The notes beneath the pieces were generated by a model, which worked only from the letters and a program-made list of their open reading frames with translations, was not told the origin of the DNA and ran no database searches. Made by a program: the position numbers and the translations under genes. From Eupeodes corollae (Eukaryota; Arthropoda; Insecta; Diptera; Syrphidae), in the NCBI RefSeq assembly GCF_945859685.1, contig NC_079147.1, positions 258,654,572 through 258,718,571 of the forward strand: a stretch of 64,000 nt of DNA. The letters run 5' to 3'. The number at the start of each line of letters is the position of its first letter. The stretch's first letter is position 1. Positions 1 through 12,384 of this stretch are shown piece by piece.

Positions 1-159
1 TGAGTTTTGCACAATTCTTTCCAGAACGATGTTGAAGAAGTCGCATGACAGTGCATCGCCTTGTCTAAAACCTTTTTTGATATCAAATGAATCGATAAGA
101 TCTTTTCAGACCTTGATAGAGCAGCGTGCATTCTCCATCGTCATTCTGCTCAAACGAAT

Positions 160-849
160 AAGTTTGACAGGGATGCCAAAACTAGACATTGCACAGCTCT
201 TCCCTATAGATGCTGTCATACGCATGAATATTTGGTCGATAGTGGACTTTCCTGGTCTAAAGCCACACTGATAATGACCAATCAGGTTGTTCACGAATGG
301 CTTCAGACATTCACATAATACGGCAGAGAGGATATTATACGCAATGTTAAGGAGACTGATGCCTCTGTAGTTGGCGCAGTTGAGAGGGTCTCCTTTTTTA
401 TGTATCGGGCACACTATGATGTGATTCCACTCATCGGGCATGCTTTCTTCCGACCATATTTTGCAGATGAGTTGGTGCATGCTCCGTACCAAGTCATCGC
501 CTGCTGCTTTGAATAGTTCGGCAGCGATGCCGTCAGCTCCAGCAGCTTTGTTTGACTTAAGTTTAGATATAGCTATCTTCACTTCGTCAAGGTCGGGTAG
601 GCGGAATTGTTGATCTGCGTCGCCGAGGTTGAGTGGTTCTATCTCCCTTACAGCGGAATTCGGTTCGTCATCGCCGTTGTATAATTTGGAGAAGTGATCT
701 TTCCATAGTCTCAGCATCGATTGCGGTTCTACTACGATGTTCCCCTGATCGTCTTTACGGGCTTCGGTTCGTGGCTGGTACCCTTGGGAGGTTATTTTTA
801 CCTTTTGGTAAAATTTTCGCAGCGTGCGCTTGCCGGCATTCGTCGTCAA
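160..849 (-). pseudogene. Reverse transcriptase fragment of LINE copy A
   Basis: The frame shows LINE RT blocks in order: KSNKAAGADGIAAELFKAAG, a HKKGDPLNCANYRGISLL block and YQCGFRPGKSTIDQIF (fingers and motif 1-2 region). It then jumps to SFGIPVKLIRLSRMTMEN, which lies beyond motif A. The stretch that should carry the first catalytic aspartate is missing, replaced by a short out-of-family run around residues 208-220 of the frame. A full protein would continue to a YADD box, which lies outside the window. The sequence is enough to call RT with confidence, and the missing motif A means it cannot be active. Confidence 0.8.
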
Positions 850-1403
850 ACCAGGGGTTTCGCTGTGGTGGCCGTGTGAAACCTAAAACTTCAGAGGTGG
901 CATCTCTGATGGCTGCAAGGCAATGTTGCCACTGGTTTTCAATGCTTAATGCAGAAAGCATAGGACTCCTTAAGAGGTTATTAATGCATGCGCGCATATT
1001 AGGCTTATGTTGACGAATTTAGCCGTGAATTTACTGTCGTGATGCGCTCGATCACACTGTTGAAACTCAAGACTTTTTGCCTGAGCCTAGTTCCAACAAC
1101 AAACCCACACCCAAATAGACGCTGTCTTTGTTCTCGGTAGCAGTCGCCGTAGTAGATATCGCAGTCTGGGCTCCAAATATGTCGAAGAAGCCCTATAAGG
1201 TGTTCACTAAGTAGTTCAACCTTACTGGGACTGTAGACGCCACCGTTGATTCCATATCGAGAATTCGTTCGCTGCCGCCTGGATAAGGAGAGGTGCCTTA
1301 GTGAAAACACCTCTCCCCCCCTCTCTCGCAAGCTGCCCCCAACAACTTTCCACTGGGGTTGGAACCCAATCTCCAGTTGAGGTACTAGACAGCCTATGTT
1401 CAC
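755..1403 (-). pseudogene. 5' ORF and endonuclease remnant of LINE copy A
   Basis: Two frames belong to the N-terminal half of the LINE protein. The upstream one contains CLVPQLEIGFQPQWKV and CGFVVGTRLRQKVLSF, both repeated in copy B. The downstream one contains INNLLRSPML and NPWFDDECRQAHAAK, the linker before the RT. Between them the strand goes directly from a block reading KFVNISLICAHA into the linker, so the catalytic endonuclease body is deleted. A short GC-rich stretch at about 985-1000 marks the junction. What the leader segment encodes is not recognised. Confidence 0.65.
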
Positions 1404-1606
1404 CGCGGGGAGGTGAGAGTAGAAGTTAATAGACAGAGGTGGGTTTTGAGAAAAACCTGTGGACGCTTGTGTCCTCTTGAATGCACATGTCTACCATTTG
1501 AACATCAAGATTTACTTATGTTTGAAAAAAAGTTGATTGTTTTAATAAGTTTCAATCATACAAATTACATTTTTGGATTTTTTGTGTATTGAATATCAGC
1601 CAGAAG

Positions 1607-1809
1607 TTTGACTGCAAGAGCTACCAATGTATCCTGAATAAGTCACAGCTTGGTGCGATGCTGATGGCATCATTGGACCGTACTTCTTCAAAGTTTCACC
1701 GAATCGTAAAGTAATTGCGAATGGTAATCGTAAGACAATATTGAAGCGAATGGACCATTTGAGGCGCAATCAAGATCAGCATTTGTATGAAATAATCTTC
1801 AAACATTAA
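1607..1809 (+). pseudogene. Mariner-like transposase remnant (middle plus C-terminus)
   Basis: Translation gives ELPMYPE-stop-VTAWCDADGIIGPYFF, the conserved segment after the first catalytic Asp of mariner-type transposases. It then passes directly to RMDHLRRNQDQHLYEIIFKH and a stop, the usual C-terminal end. The second and third catalytic acidic residues are deleted and one in-frame stop is present. No terminal inverted repeats were found around it. Two more mariner fragments near 20.2 and 27.3 kb keep other parts of what looks like the same type of protein. Confidence 0.7.
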
Positions 1810-2034
1810 ATTATATGGACCGTACTATAAATTTAAATAAAGATTTTATGCATTTTTTAATTGTATGTGTTTTTTTGCAAAACTTCACTATAGCTTTTAA
1901 TAAATCACCCTTTATAAACATATTCACGTAAAAAATATTTTTTTAGAAAATACAAAATCATGCATTTAAGGGATGAGAAGAATTGTCATTTGAGGCGTTT
2001 TATAGACAACCACAACAACTAAACGGGTATATGA

Positions 2035-2442
2035 AAAGACACAAATGTAGACTGACAGCTAATGCGTGCACCTCTACAACAAGATCAAAGGGCAGGTGTG
2101 TTTTCAAAACAATTGTTAGATATTGGTGATGGAAAAGTTGATGCTGACATATTAACATTGGAATGGAATGGAATTTAACGAGATTGACTGTGAAGAAGCT
2201 CATGAACAAAGCCATTGAAGAAACAATTATTAAAGGAAAGTACAAAGGATAAACTTAAATAAAACTTAATAAACTTTTTATTTCAAGCGGCTAAATTTTC
2301 GGATTTCGGAAATTTGCAAAGCCAATCATTTGAAATTGTGAAATTTACTTAGAATGTCAATGTTTTAAGTGAAAACAGTATTAATACATAAAAGATTATA
2401 AGAAACCGATTTAGGTGAAACGACGTTCACCGGGTCAACTAG
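2035..2442 (+). mobile_element. Helitron 3'-terminal remnant with helicase scrap
   Basis: The 3' end has Helitron structure: a GGTGAA/TTCACC hairpin at 2414-2431, eight bases downstream of it CTAG, then a T expected from insertion between A and T. Upstream, about 2060-2160 translates to QLMRAPLQQDQ and FSKQLLDIGDGKV, which resembles the Pif1-like helicase segment after the NMRV motif. No 5' TC end or Rep domain was found on this side, so this is a tail fragment. The terminus is seen directly; the family assignment rests on the known hairpin + CTRR rule. Confidence 0.7.
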
Positions 2443-4084
2443 TATGAACATAAATTTAAGAACATTTTCATTAAAACTCAATTTTGATTCCGTAGATTTG
2501 TCAAAAAAAATGATTATGTTTGGTATTAGCCAATTTATTAGGAATACAAAACTTAACATCTAATAAACAATTTTGTTGTCAAAAATTATTGAATTTAAAA
2601 AAAATTGTATTTAAAAATGTTTAACTTGACATCTTGCTGATAAAACTATACACATTTTTGGGTTAAATTTTGTTCTGATTTAAAAGTTCTGGCTTTACAT
2701 GAAGGTAATTTAAAAACTCCGTAGCATTTCAGAAGCACGAATTTAATTATGTGCTACTCTTAAAAATTTAATAACCCACCCTTCTAATCCTATATGGGTC
2801 CTTTGGAAAATGTCGTTCTATAAATCCAGTTTTTTGAAGTTCCATCAACCCATATAATTTATGTAATGTGGTTTAGGTAAACCGCGAAATGCAGGTTAAT
2901 AACAAAAAAAAAAACACTCATATCTCACCATATCCACTATAATGAAATGTGAAAAACATGAAAAACCACTTGAACTAATATCCCAATAAAATGTTACCTG
3001 CAATGATGGTAAATGGCACAATATAAATGAGTCATGCCATTTTGCCTGCCATCATACACAAACCAAAATGAAAACCAGAAACAGAACTCAAAAAACTTTC
3101 AGGTGTGAAATGCACACAAAATATTCTTACCTACCTTTATGTGATGGATACAAAAACACAACACCAGAGAAAGCACAGAAAACCCATTCGAAAAGATGGC
3201 GTGAGCTTTAATTGAAAATCCTAATCATAATTTCAATCCACTTACGTTACAATTGTTTGTGGTTGCATTTGCACGCATTTCCCGTGGGTTTTTTTTTGTA
3301 TTCTCCTCCCTTGGGCATATATGGTATAGGTAGAAATTTCTACAATCTTCAAGGACATTTTTGTGGAAAACCCACCCAACGTTGTTAAGTTTTTATATAG
3401 ATTCGATAGCCACCTATAGTTTGATGGCCACACTCGCAATGTCCAATAAAGAAAAGCAAGAAAAACACCCATTTGAGGTGGTATAATAATTTTTATTCCT
3501 GTCAAGTGCTTTTTCCTACTCCTGCAAGTAATTACCTAACTGTCAGCATAAGGTTCTCTAAAAAAAAATCAGATAGTCCTTCAATGAAAACGAGATATGA
3601 AAAAAAAACTTTTGATTAAAGTGAAAGTAGAAATTCGAAATCGAAATGTGGCAATTATTCGTCGAATGGAGACAAAAACAAAAATGGTAATGCAAAGTTT
3701 AATGCCAGACTAGCTAAGGTCATGACAGTTATTCAAGGATAATTTATTGGAAATTTGAATGACACTGGCTGTGAAAAACTTTCGCTGAAAATTTTTAATG
3801 GCTGTGATATATGTAAGTAAAAAAATCGATACTTTCTTCAACTTCAATGAAAGTTAATGTTTTCCCAATAGAAGGGGATGGTGTTTTAAAAATAAAGTAT
3901 TTGCGATGTTAGAGTTTTTTTGTGGTAAGATTTTTGACATCTTCATCTTTTACTTTAAAAAATAAAAAATCAAACAAAACAAATCTACTTTTTTAATACA
4001 TTTTATACAAGATAAGAAAACAATATTTTTAATGCATCTACAATAAGTGATTCTGAAATAATAAACAAATTATTTTAAATTTTA
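2443..4084. other. Spacer without recognisable gene
   Basis: AT-rich sequence between the Helitron tail and LINE copy B. Short open frames here lack any recognisable domain. I see no RNA gene or terminal repeat. Confidence 0.5.
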
Positions 4085-6634
4085 ACAGCCCTGTGTGAAC
4101 TAGAACCTCACCCAGCGAACTTCTCGACTTTTACCCTTCTGGCTAAGTCTACCTCGCTGTAAGACCGTACAGCTGGTCGCTCCATCTTCTTCTCCACTCT
4201 CCTTCTATGCATACGGGACCATAGATCACACCGAGGACTTTTCTTTCGAAAGGACCGAAGGTGCTAGGTAGACGAAGTTACGCCTGACGTTGTTGACGGT
4301 GTTGTAAGTCATTTATTGGAGGCAACATGAACTTTGTTTTGATCTCATTAACCGTTAAACCGATGTTACCCGCCTCAATGCTTGCAAAAGCCCCTTTGAC
4401 ATTACGCTAAGTTTTTCCGATTTTGTCAATATCTTCAGCATATGCTAGTAATTGGACAAACTTTTGAAAGATAGTGCCTCTAGTGTTCACGTGGGAACTC
4501 TGCTCATTTCTTTCAAGTATAATGTTTAAGAAAAATCGCATGACAGTGCATCACTTTAAAGGATTCAATTAAGTTGTTTCCAGCCTTTATGGAGCAGCAT
4601 GAATTCTCCATGGTCATTCTGCCCAAACGAACGAGTTTGGCAGGGATGCCAAAACAAGACATGGCTCTACAGCTCGTCCCTGTAGATGTTGTCATATGGT
4701 AAGTGCCGATTTGATTTTCTAGGGTTTTTTCCAGGTTCTGCCGTAATGTTAATATTTGTTCGACTGTGGACTTTCCTGAACTAACACCACATTGATAGGG
4801 ACAGGTTGTTGACGATGGGCTTTAGACATTCACATATTACCGCAAAAAAGAATTTTTAAGCGATGTTAAGCTTTGAATGCAGATGGCTTGGCATTCAAGC
4901 TATCTGCTCCAGTGGCTTTGTTAGACTTCAGCTTAGCTTAGCTTTAATTTGTATAAGTCGGGAAGATGGTGTTGTCGGCTTTCGTCGTCTATGTTAAATG
5001 GATCATCCTGCCTGACAGCGGAATTCGGTTCGTCGTCGTCTTTATACAGTCTGCAGGAGTGATCCTTCTATATCCTCGGCATTGACTGCGATTTCGCTAT
5101 GATGTTTCCACTTTCGTCTTTGCAGCCTTCATTTCGAGCTTTATGAACTTGTGAACTCCGTTTCACCTGCTCATAAAACTCTCAAAGTTCATTCCTGCTT
5201 TTGAACCTCTCAAAATCTTTGACCGCACGCTTCTCATGCTACCTCTTTTTCCTTCTGAGAAGTCGGTGTTCCTCTCGCTTCTTCTTCTCATTGAGCTCGT
5301 GAGCAGCTATTGTCCTTTTATGCATCGCCGCTTTGCGTGCATGTTGTTTGACTGCCGACATTCCTCATCAAACCCGTTGTTCCTTGTTGGTGGCTGCTTT
5401 AAACCCAGCACGGTAGAGGTAGCTTCTCTGATTACATATCGGCAATGTTGCCACTGGTTTTCGATAAATAGGGTTGTCGGCAGAGAACATCAAGAGAGGT
5501 TACTTGTAACTCAGTCGGAGAAGGATTAGGTGATCTCTTGCATTTGTAGCCATCCGACTTTGTACCTTCTCCCAGCATCTTGCTACCTTGGAAACAACGA
5601 GGTAGTGGTCCTAGTCGATGTTAGCTCCTCGGAAAGTTCGGACATCTATGATGCTTAAAGCGTGTCTAGTGTCGATCGCAGTATGGTCAATCTGGTTAAC
5701 GGTAGCTTGACCTGGAGATTTCCAAATTACTTTGTGAATGTTGAGGTGTGGAAAACGCGTACTAGCATCATAACGTTTCACCCCGCAGCAAAATCGATGA
5801 GAATGAATCTACTGTCGAAAGTTTTGTCGTGTAGACTGCTTTTCCCGATTATTCCATAAAAATGCCTTCCCTTCCTAGCTTTGCAATAAAATTGCCCAGG
5901 ACAATTTTAATATCGTAGCTAGGACACTGATTATATGTTTTGTCTAAGAGCTCGAAGAACATAGCTTTGGTGTTGTCATCCTTCTCTTCTGTGGTGGCGT
6001 GAGCTCATATTAGGCTAATGTTGACGAACTTTGCCTTGATACAGATGAACATGAGGCACTCGTTGATACACCTATAGCTCAAGACTTGTTGCCTAAGTGG
6101 TGATGTCTGCTTTATAGCAGTCTAGGGCCTCTGCTGACCTAACTCTCCACGTGCATATCCGAAGTTCGTTGTCCTTAATTCTTTTTCGTGGGTTGTCAAC
6201 AATAAATCCGTCAATATCGGAGTCTTGGTTTTTTTATGTGGTCAAGAAGCCACCCTGACGCACGACATTCAACCTATGGGACCAGGTCCTTGATTTTACT
6301 CCATGGGCAAGAGCCTAGGCTTCGAATATGTCGTAGTAGCTATATATAAGAGGAGTGTAGACGCCACTGTTGATTCCATCTTGGGAATTCCTCCGCTGCC
6401 ATTTGGATAAAAGGAGAGGTGCCTAAGTGGAAACATCTCTCCCCTCTCTCTCGTTTGCTACCCCCAAACACTTTCCACTGTGGTTGGAACCCCATCTCCA
6501 GTTGAGGTACGAGGCACCCGATGTTCACCACGGGAAGGTGAGAGTAGGAGTTGATAGATAGAGGTGGGTTTTGAGAAAAACCTGTGAACTCTTGCGTCTT
6601 CTTGAATGCACATGTCTACGCTTTGAACATCTTC
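4085..6634 (-). mobile_element. Non-LTR retrotransposon (LINE) copy B, nearly full span, heavily decayed
   Basis: Minus-strand copy of the same LINE as copy A. From right to left it shows the shared leader (CLVPQLEMGFQPQWKV), the CGFVV endonuclease start, an endonuclease body, the linker before RT, RT blocks, a YAED box and the C-terminal FERKVL block followed by a GPV motif near 4.2 kb. Many stops and frameshifts break it. The RT motif A region is out of frame and the catalytic box reads YAED instead of YADD. The 3' boundary is placed at the end of similarity to LINE C-termini near 4085; no clear tail or target duplication was found. Clade is probably near RTE, by C-terminal style. Confidence 0.75.
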
Positions 6635-9110
6635 AAACATTTTAACACTGGTGGTACACTGGGGCGTATGCGTATTTTTCATTTTGGTAAAGAAATATCC
6701 CTTGCGATTATTACGGTTAGTGGTAAAAAATGTTTGAAATTAAATCTTGTCTCTAGATTAAATCTTAGTTATGTAGATCTTATATAGGAATAAAGTGTGA
6801 CCAAAACATTTCAACAATGGGAGAAGTCATATTTTAAATCATGCCTATAATCTTCGTTTTTTTCATAAACTATAGCCGGCTTTGACGTTCTTGAAAATCA
6901 TGAAAAGGTATAACAATAAACAAAACACAATTTATTTCCTCTTCTTTATAGTGCCCAATTAATCTACTTTAACATATAAAACTTCTGCTATATTGTTTTA
7001 TGTAGGTACCTAGAAAAAAAATAAGACTCTAAATCTTCTCGGAGCCGAAACAAACTAAAAACATTTAATTAAAATCTTATCTTGGTACTTCATTTCAAAA
7101 TTGGACTAATTTATCCCACCATCTGCCACACACATACGAGTAGATACGAGTACATGATGTCGCTTCATCTATCCTCTATAACAAGATAGGTACTCCTTCT
7201 GCTTTTATATACATTATCCAAGCTTGCTACTTCTTGCAGTCATTTTATGAAAAATAAAGGAAAAATTTACCATGGCAGTAGTTCATTAGAAAATTTTCTT
7301 ATCCAGTTCAAATTAATACTCTCCCACGTTCAAACTATATACCGGCAAAAGAAACGTGTGTGTGACTGATCTTTCAGTTCAAAGGACCTCTGCACTCTCA
7401 AAAAACCGCCTATATCAACTCATACAGGTATGTGTGCCTGTAGTCAAGCTTAAATAACCCCATATCGTCGTCGTTCTCAGCTCAAAGTCCTACAGGAGTT
7501 GACTCTAGTAGGTATCACAGCATGAGGGAAAATGCAATGTGCGGAGGAGATTGCAGAAAAAAAACAACAAAAAATGGCACGGGCATACCGTCACGTTCCA
7601 ACTATAAATGTGACACACTTGTACAGTTTCCTAATTAAAGTTTAATTATCCTTCCATTCGCTAGGATACATATGAATAGAATGTGAGTCCTTTGCTCTCA
7701 AACACTCTCAGTCATCCATACATTCGTTGACAGGATAAATAATGAGTTCCCGGAAAATTTATGTGATGCGATTCTCTCTCAAAAACCGCTATAAGCTCGA
7801 GTCGACTCGACTCCACATCATCAGGATCGAAGGAATAGCGGGGGATATAGGGATAGTCATATGTGTCTATCTACATGTGTAGTTAAGTGTATGAAAGTGA
7901 CACATTCATCGGCACACTCGGGTATTGAAAGATAGATGAACGAAACGAAAACGAACACACACAATATGGAGCACTAGGTGGATGACAGGACGATGTTACT
8001 TGCTGCAGGCATCATCACAACCAAAACGACCCATATTCCGTTATGTTGTTCATGTTATAGTATGTCGTTTAATATGGCAACCGTTTTTGATGGATTTCAT
8101 ACCACCTATTCCTTTATACCTACCCCTGCATGTTTTTATCATACGTTCAAATCTTATAGACTGAAACTGAATATGTATAGAAGGCGATGCCAGTGCCAGC
8201 CCAAAACCCGCCATCAGAAGTCTTGAAGTATGAGTATAGTGCCGTTATACTGTGAAGTTATGATTCAATGCGTGCTGGCTGGCTGAAGAAATGATGAAAA
8301 CTAATGGAATAAAAATAACATAAATCGAGCATCGCGGAAGCTTCCCAGAAAAAGAAACGTTTTCTATTTATCTCAAGCATTAGAGTATTCATACTTTTGA
8401 TTTGTGTGCCGCAGTCTGTCTTTGTGTCTGTATACCTATTGAAAATAGGAGTAGGTATAATTGAGGATGAAGTTTTTTGTCAATCCACGATCCACTTTGA
8501 AGTTTTTGAGTTAAATTTTCATTTCGAAAGATTTTCCACGGTAATTGGATTCCAAATGAGTTCCTTATAAGTATAGGTATGTACCGTATCATATGGATTA
8601 CAAACTCTATACATGCTTTATGCTGAAAAAAAAAACAAAAAATAAAAAAAAAACAAAATTGTGTCTAGAATTATAATTATAATATATAATCTTCTATAAT
8701 ATACATTTATGTTTTAAAAACGAAATTTTAAAAATAAATTGATTTTGATATTAAAATAAAAATGTTTTATGGGCAAATTGGATTAAAATTTTGACGTTTC
8801 CACCTCTGAATCACGAATAATAATTAATTAAAATATGGATTATTGCAGATCAATAAACAGACATTCAGAATTGTTAGGATCTCCTTTTTAACATTACAAA
8901 ATATACATATTGTGTAGTGGAAAAAGTTTTACAAATATTAAAGAAGAATCTTAAAAAATCAAAAAATTTAACATTTTCATATCTAAGTTTTTATAAACAA
9001 TTTCAAATTTTTTTTAAATTTGTAAATACAAACAAATTATTTTGCAGCTTTTATCAACATATCAAAAAAACGTAAATGCATTTTTGATTGCAATATGTAT
9101 AATAATAACA
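6635..9110. other. Single-copy spacer, no recognisable gene
   Basis: Less AT-rich than the flanking repeats, with short frames (for example 7978-8226) that show no domain. An A-rich tract lies near 8626-8660. I see no splice-supported coding exon, tRNA or transposon end. It may be intronic or intergenic. Confidence 0.45.
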
Positions 9111-10609
9111 AAAAGAGGCTGGGATGTGACCCACGCTGATAACTTCCCATCCCGTCTGCCGATTTGTCTTGCTTAAAGTTTGTAGGTTTTCGTTTTGGGT
9201 TAAAAAAGTTCTTAGTTGAATTATTCATAAAAATTTTTGAATAACCAACAATATTTTTAACGCAAACAAATAGTTAAGTTTAAAAATCAAGTTTTGTTAA
9301 ATAGATTTTATATCGAAAAAAAATTTTTACAAATTGGATGAATGAAATTAATTTGAGAGATATCAAGAACCGAACATCAATTTTAACCAAATTTGCGTAC
9401 TATTTCTTGTAGATTTTATTTTTTTATAAAAAAACTACTACATATCGAAAACAATATTTTCTGTGAAATAAAATAAGTTTGAAGACAATATTTTTAATTT
9501 TTGAAAGGCTATTTGAGTCGAAAGTAAATTTTTACCAAGTTTTAGTATTGATCTTTTTTGTTAGGTTTTTATTTTTGTCACTTCGATTTTTCTCAAAATT
9601 TGTTAGAATATTGAAAACAATATTTTTTATAAGTAAAAATTAGTTGGAAGCCATAATCTCAAATTTTTGAAAAGATATTTGAGTCGAAAATCAAAGTTTA
9701 CCAATTTTTTGGTAAAAATTGATTTTCGACTCAAATATCTTTTCAAAACTTTGAGATATTGGCTTTAATTTACTTTTATCTTTCAAAACATCTTGTTGTC
9801 AACATTCAGTTAAAGTTTGAAAAAAATCGAATTAACAGTTTTAGTACAAAAAATTAAAAACCGAAAAAAAATTAACAAAAGTTCGTAAAAAATGATTTTC
9901 GACTCAAATATCTTTTAAAAGCTTTGAAATAATAGGTTTTAACTAATTTTCTCTTATAAGAAATATTGTTTTCAACATTAGGACAAATTTTGAGAAAAAT
10001 CTAATTGACAGTTTTTTTTACAAAAAATAAAAACCTAGAAAAAAATTTATAAAAGTTGGTAAAAATTGATTTTCAACTCAAATATCTTTTCAAAACTTTG
10101 AGATATTGGCTTTAATTTACTTTTATCTTTCAAAACATTTTGTTGTCAACATTCAGTTAAAGTTTGAAAAAAATCGATTGGACAGTTTTTGTACAAAAAA
10201 TTAAAAACCGAAAAAAAAATTAACAAAAGTTCGTAAAAATTGATTTTCGACTCAAATATCTCTTCAAAAATTTTAAATATTGGCTTCAAACTAATTTTAT
10301 CTTATAAGAAATATTGTTTTCAACATTTGGTAAAATTTTTAAAAAATTTGAATAGACAGTTTTTTTAAAAATTAAAAAAATTGGCTTCAAACTTATTTTA
10401 TTTCACGAAAAATATTGTTTTCAATATTCAGTAATTTGTATATAAAAATCCAACAGTCCGTTTTTTCATTAAAAAAAATCTACAAAAAATAGTACGCAAA
10501 TTTGGTAAAAATTGGTACGAGTACATATAGACAAACTTTGAAGCAAGACAAATCGACAGACGGGATGGGAAGTTATTAGTGTGGGTCGCATCCCAGCTAC
10601 TTTTTTTTT
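9111..10609. repeat. A/B-family element, head-to-head form with two A-ends and a central palindrome
   Basis: Both outer ends are the A-end: an A-run then GAGGCTGGGATG, with an internal GGGATG...CATCCC stem. The left end is direct and the right end inverted. The interior is a fold-back: arms of 39 bases at 9665-9703 and 9710-9748 pair with two mismatches around a 6-base spacer, and similarity extends outward to the ends. The right arm holds four copies of a repeat of about 173 bp, with the phrase GATTTTCGACTCAAATATC (or a close variant) starting near 9721, 9894, 10068 and 10242. No coding capacity was recognised. Confidence 0.75.
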
Positions 10610-10687
10610 AGGTTTTTATTTTTTATAAAAAAAAACTGTTCATTCGACTTTTCTCAAAATCTTACCAGATGCAAATTGTTTTTTCTT

Positions 10688-12350
10688 AACTTCCAATAGG
10701 AAGTTATTGTAATGGGTCCGATTTGTCAAATTGAAAATTTTGACATTTCTCGACGTTTCAAGGTCCCTAGAGTCAAAATAAAAGATTTTTAGAAAGATGT
10801 CTGTGCGTGCGTGTGTACGTACGTTTGTACGTCCGTACGTTCGCTACGTTTTTTTCGTCGTCCATAGCTCAAGAACCAGAAGAGATATCGACTTCAAATG
10901 AATTTTGTTATACAGATAATAAAGCAGAAAGATGCAGAAAGGGCTCTCAAGAAAATTGTGTGGGTGGTTTTTTTTTTATTTTTAGTTTGAAAAAAAGGTG
11001 AAAACTTTGGTTGACCCTAAATATCTTACGAACCAAAAACGCTAGAGACTTAAATTAAATTTTATATAATAGATTGTAACGTAATACCAAACAGGTATAT
11101 TTTTTGAAAAAAATCAATATAACGGTTTTTTTTTTAAATCAATAAAACTAAAAAAAAAAATTTGTCACCTCTAAAATTTTACGACTGAAATATGATTTTA
11201 TCTCTAAAACAATTTTGTGCAACGAAGAATAATGTTTTTGACATCTGATAAAATTTTGAGAAAAATCTAATTGACAGTTTTTTTATAAAAAATAAAAATC
11301 TAAAAAAAAACATTACTCAAAGTTCGTAAAAATTGAATATCGATTCAAATATCTTTTCAAAAACTTGAAATTTAGTCTTCAAACTTATTTTTCTTATAAG
11401 AAATATTGTTTTCAACATTCTGAAAAATTTTGAGAAAAATCTAATTGACAGTTTTTTTTACAAAAAATAAAAACCTAAAAAAAAATGTATAAAAGTTGGT
11501 AAAAATTGATTTTCGGCTCGAATATCTTTTCAAAACTTTGAGATATTGTATTTAGTTTACTTTTATCTTTCAAAAAATTTTGTTGTCAACATTCAGTTAA
11601 AGTTTGAAAAAAATCGAATTGACAGTTTTTTTACAAAAAATAAAAACCTAAAAAAAAAATTATAAAAGTTGGTAAAAATTGATTTTCGACTCAAATATCT
11701 TTTCAAAACTTTGAGATATTGGCTTAAATTAACTTTTATCTTTCAAAAAATCTTGTTGTCAACATACAATTAAAGTTTGAAAAAAATCGAATTAACAGTT
11801 TTTTTACAAAAAATAAAAACCTAAAAAAAAATAATTTATAAAAGTTGGTAAAAATTGATTTTCGACTCAAATATCTTTTGAAAACTTTGAGATATTGGCT
11901 TTAATTTTTTTATCTTTCAAAAAATCTTGCTGTCAACATTCAATTAAAGTTTGAAAAAAATCCAATTGACAGTTTTTTTACAAAAAATTAAAACCTAAAA
12001 AAAAATGTGTAAAAGTTGGTAAAAATTGATTTTCGATAAAACTCTAAAATAAAAACAATACTAAAACTTCGTAAAAATTTACTTTCGACTCAAATAGCTT
12101 TTCAAAACTTGAAAATATTGACTTGAAACTTATTTTATTTCACAGAAAATATTGTTTTCGATATTCAGTAATTTATATTTAAAATTCCAACAGTCCGTTT
12201 TTTCATATAAAAAATAAAATCTACAAAAAGAGTACGCAAATTTGGTAAAAATTGATACGAGTACATATAGACAAACTTTTAAGCAAGACAAATCGACAGA
12301 CGGGATGGGAAGTTATCAGTGTGGGTCGCATCCCAGCCTCTTTTTTTTTT
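10688..12350. repeat. A/B-family element, complete B-to-A form
   Basis: The left end is the B-end: an AACTTCC/GGAAGTT hairpin at 10688-10705, then the GGGTCCGATTTGTC block, a block rich in ACGT steps (10806-10850), and a conserved module of about 330 bp. The middle is a tandem array with repeat starts at about 11508, 11681, 11857 and 12028, i.e. spacings of 173, 176 and 171. The right end is an inverted A-end finishing in CCCAGCCTC and a T-run. The small open frame in the B module (10807-11001) recurs only because the DNA is repeated. The element is non-coding. Confidence 0.75.
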
Positions 12351-12384
12351 AATATACATGCTTGATATAATGTTTGAATATATA

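Larger units (their letters stand above)
1..1507 (-). mobile_element. Non-LTR retrotransposon (LINE) copy A, internally deleted, cut by the window edge
   Basis: This is a minus-strand relic of an APE-type LINE. Reading right to left it holds a 5' leader, the start of an endonuclease-like segment, the endonuclease-RT linker (NPWFDDECRQAH) and the front of a reverse transcriptase. It aligns by eye with copy B at 4.1-6.6 kb over the leader, linker and RT. It lacks roughly 500 bp of endonuclease sequence that copy B still has. The 3' half lies outside the window. I place it near the RTE group from its RT and C-terminal style, but the clade is not settled. It is clearly dead: frames are broken and the endonuclease is gone. 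Confidence 0.8.

Noticed and set aside
10807..11001. Recurring small frame with an EPEEISTSNEFCYTDNKAERC stretch (also near 63 kb, minus)
   Set aside because: It recurs because the B module is a DNA repeat; the frame is broken in other copies.
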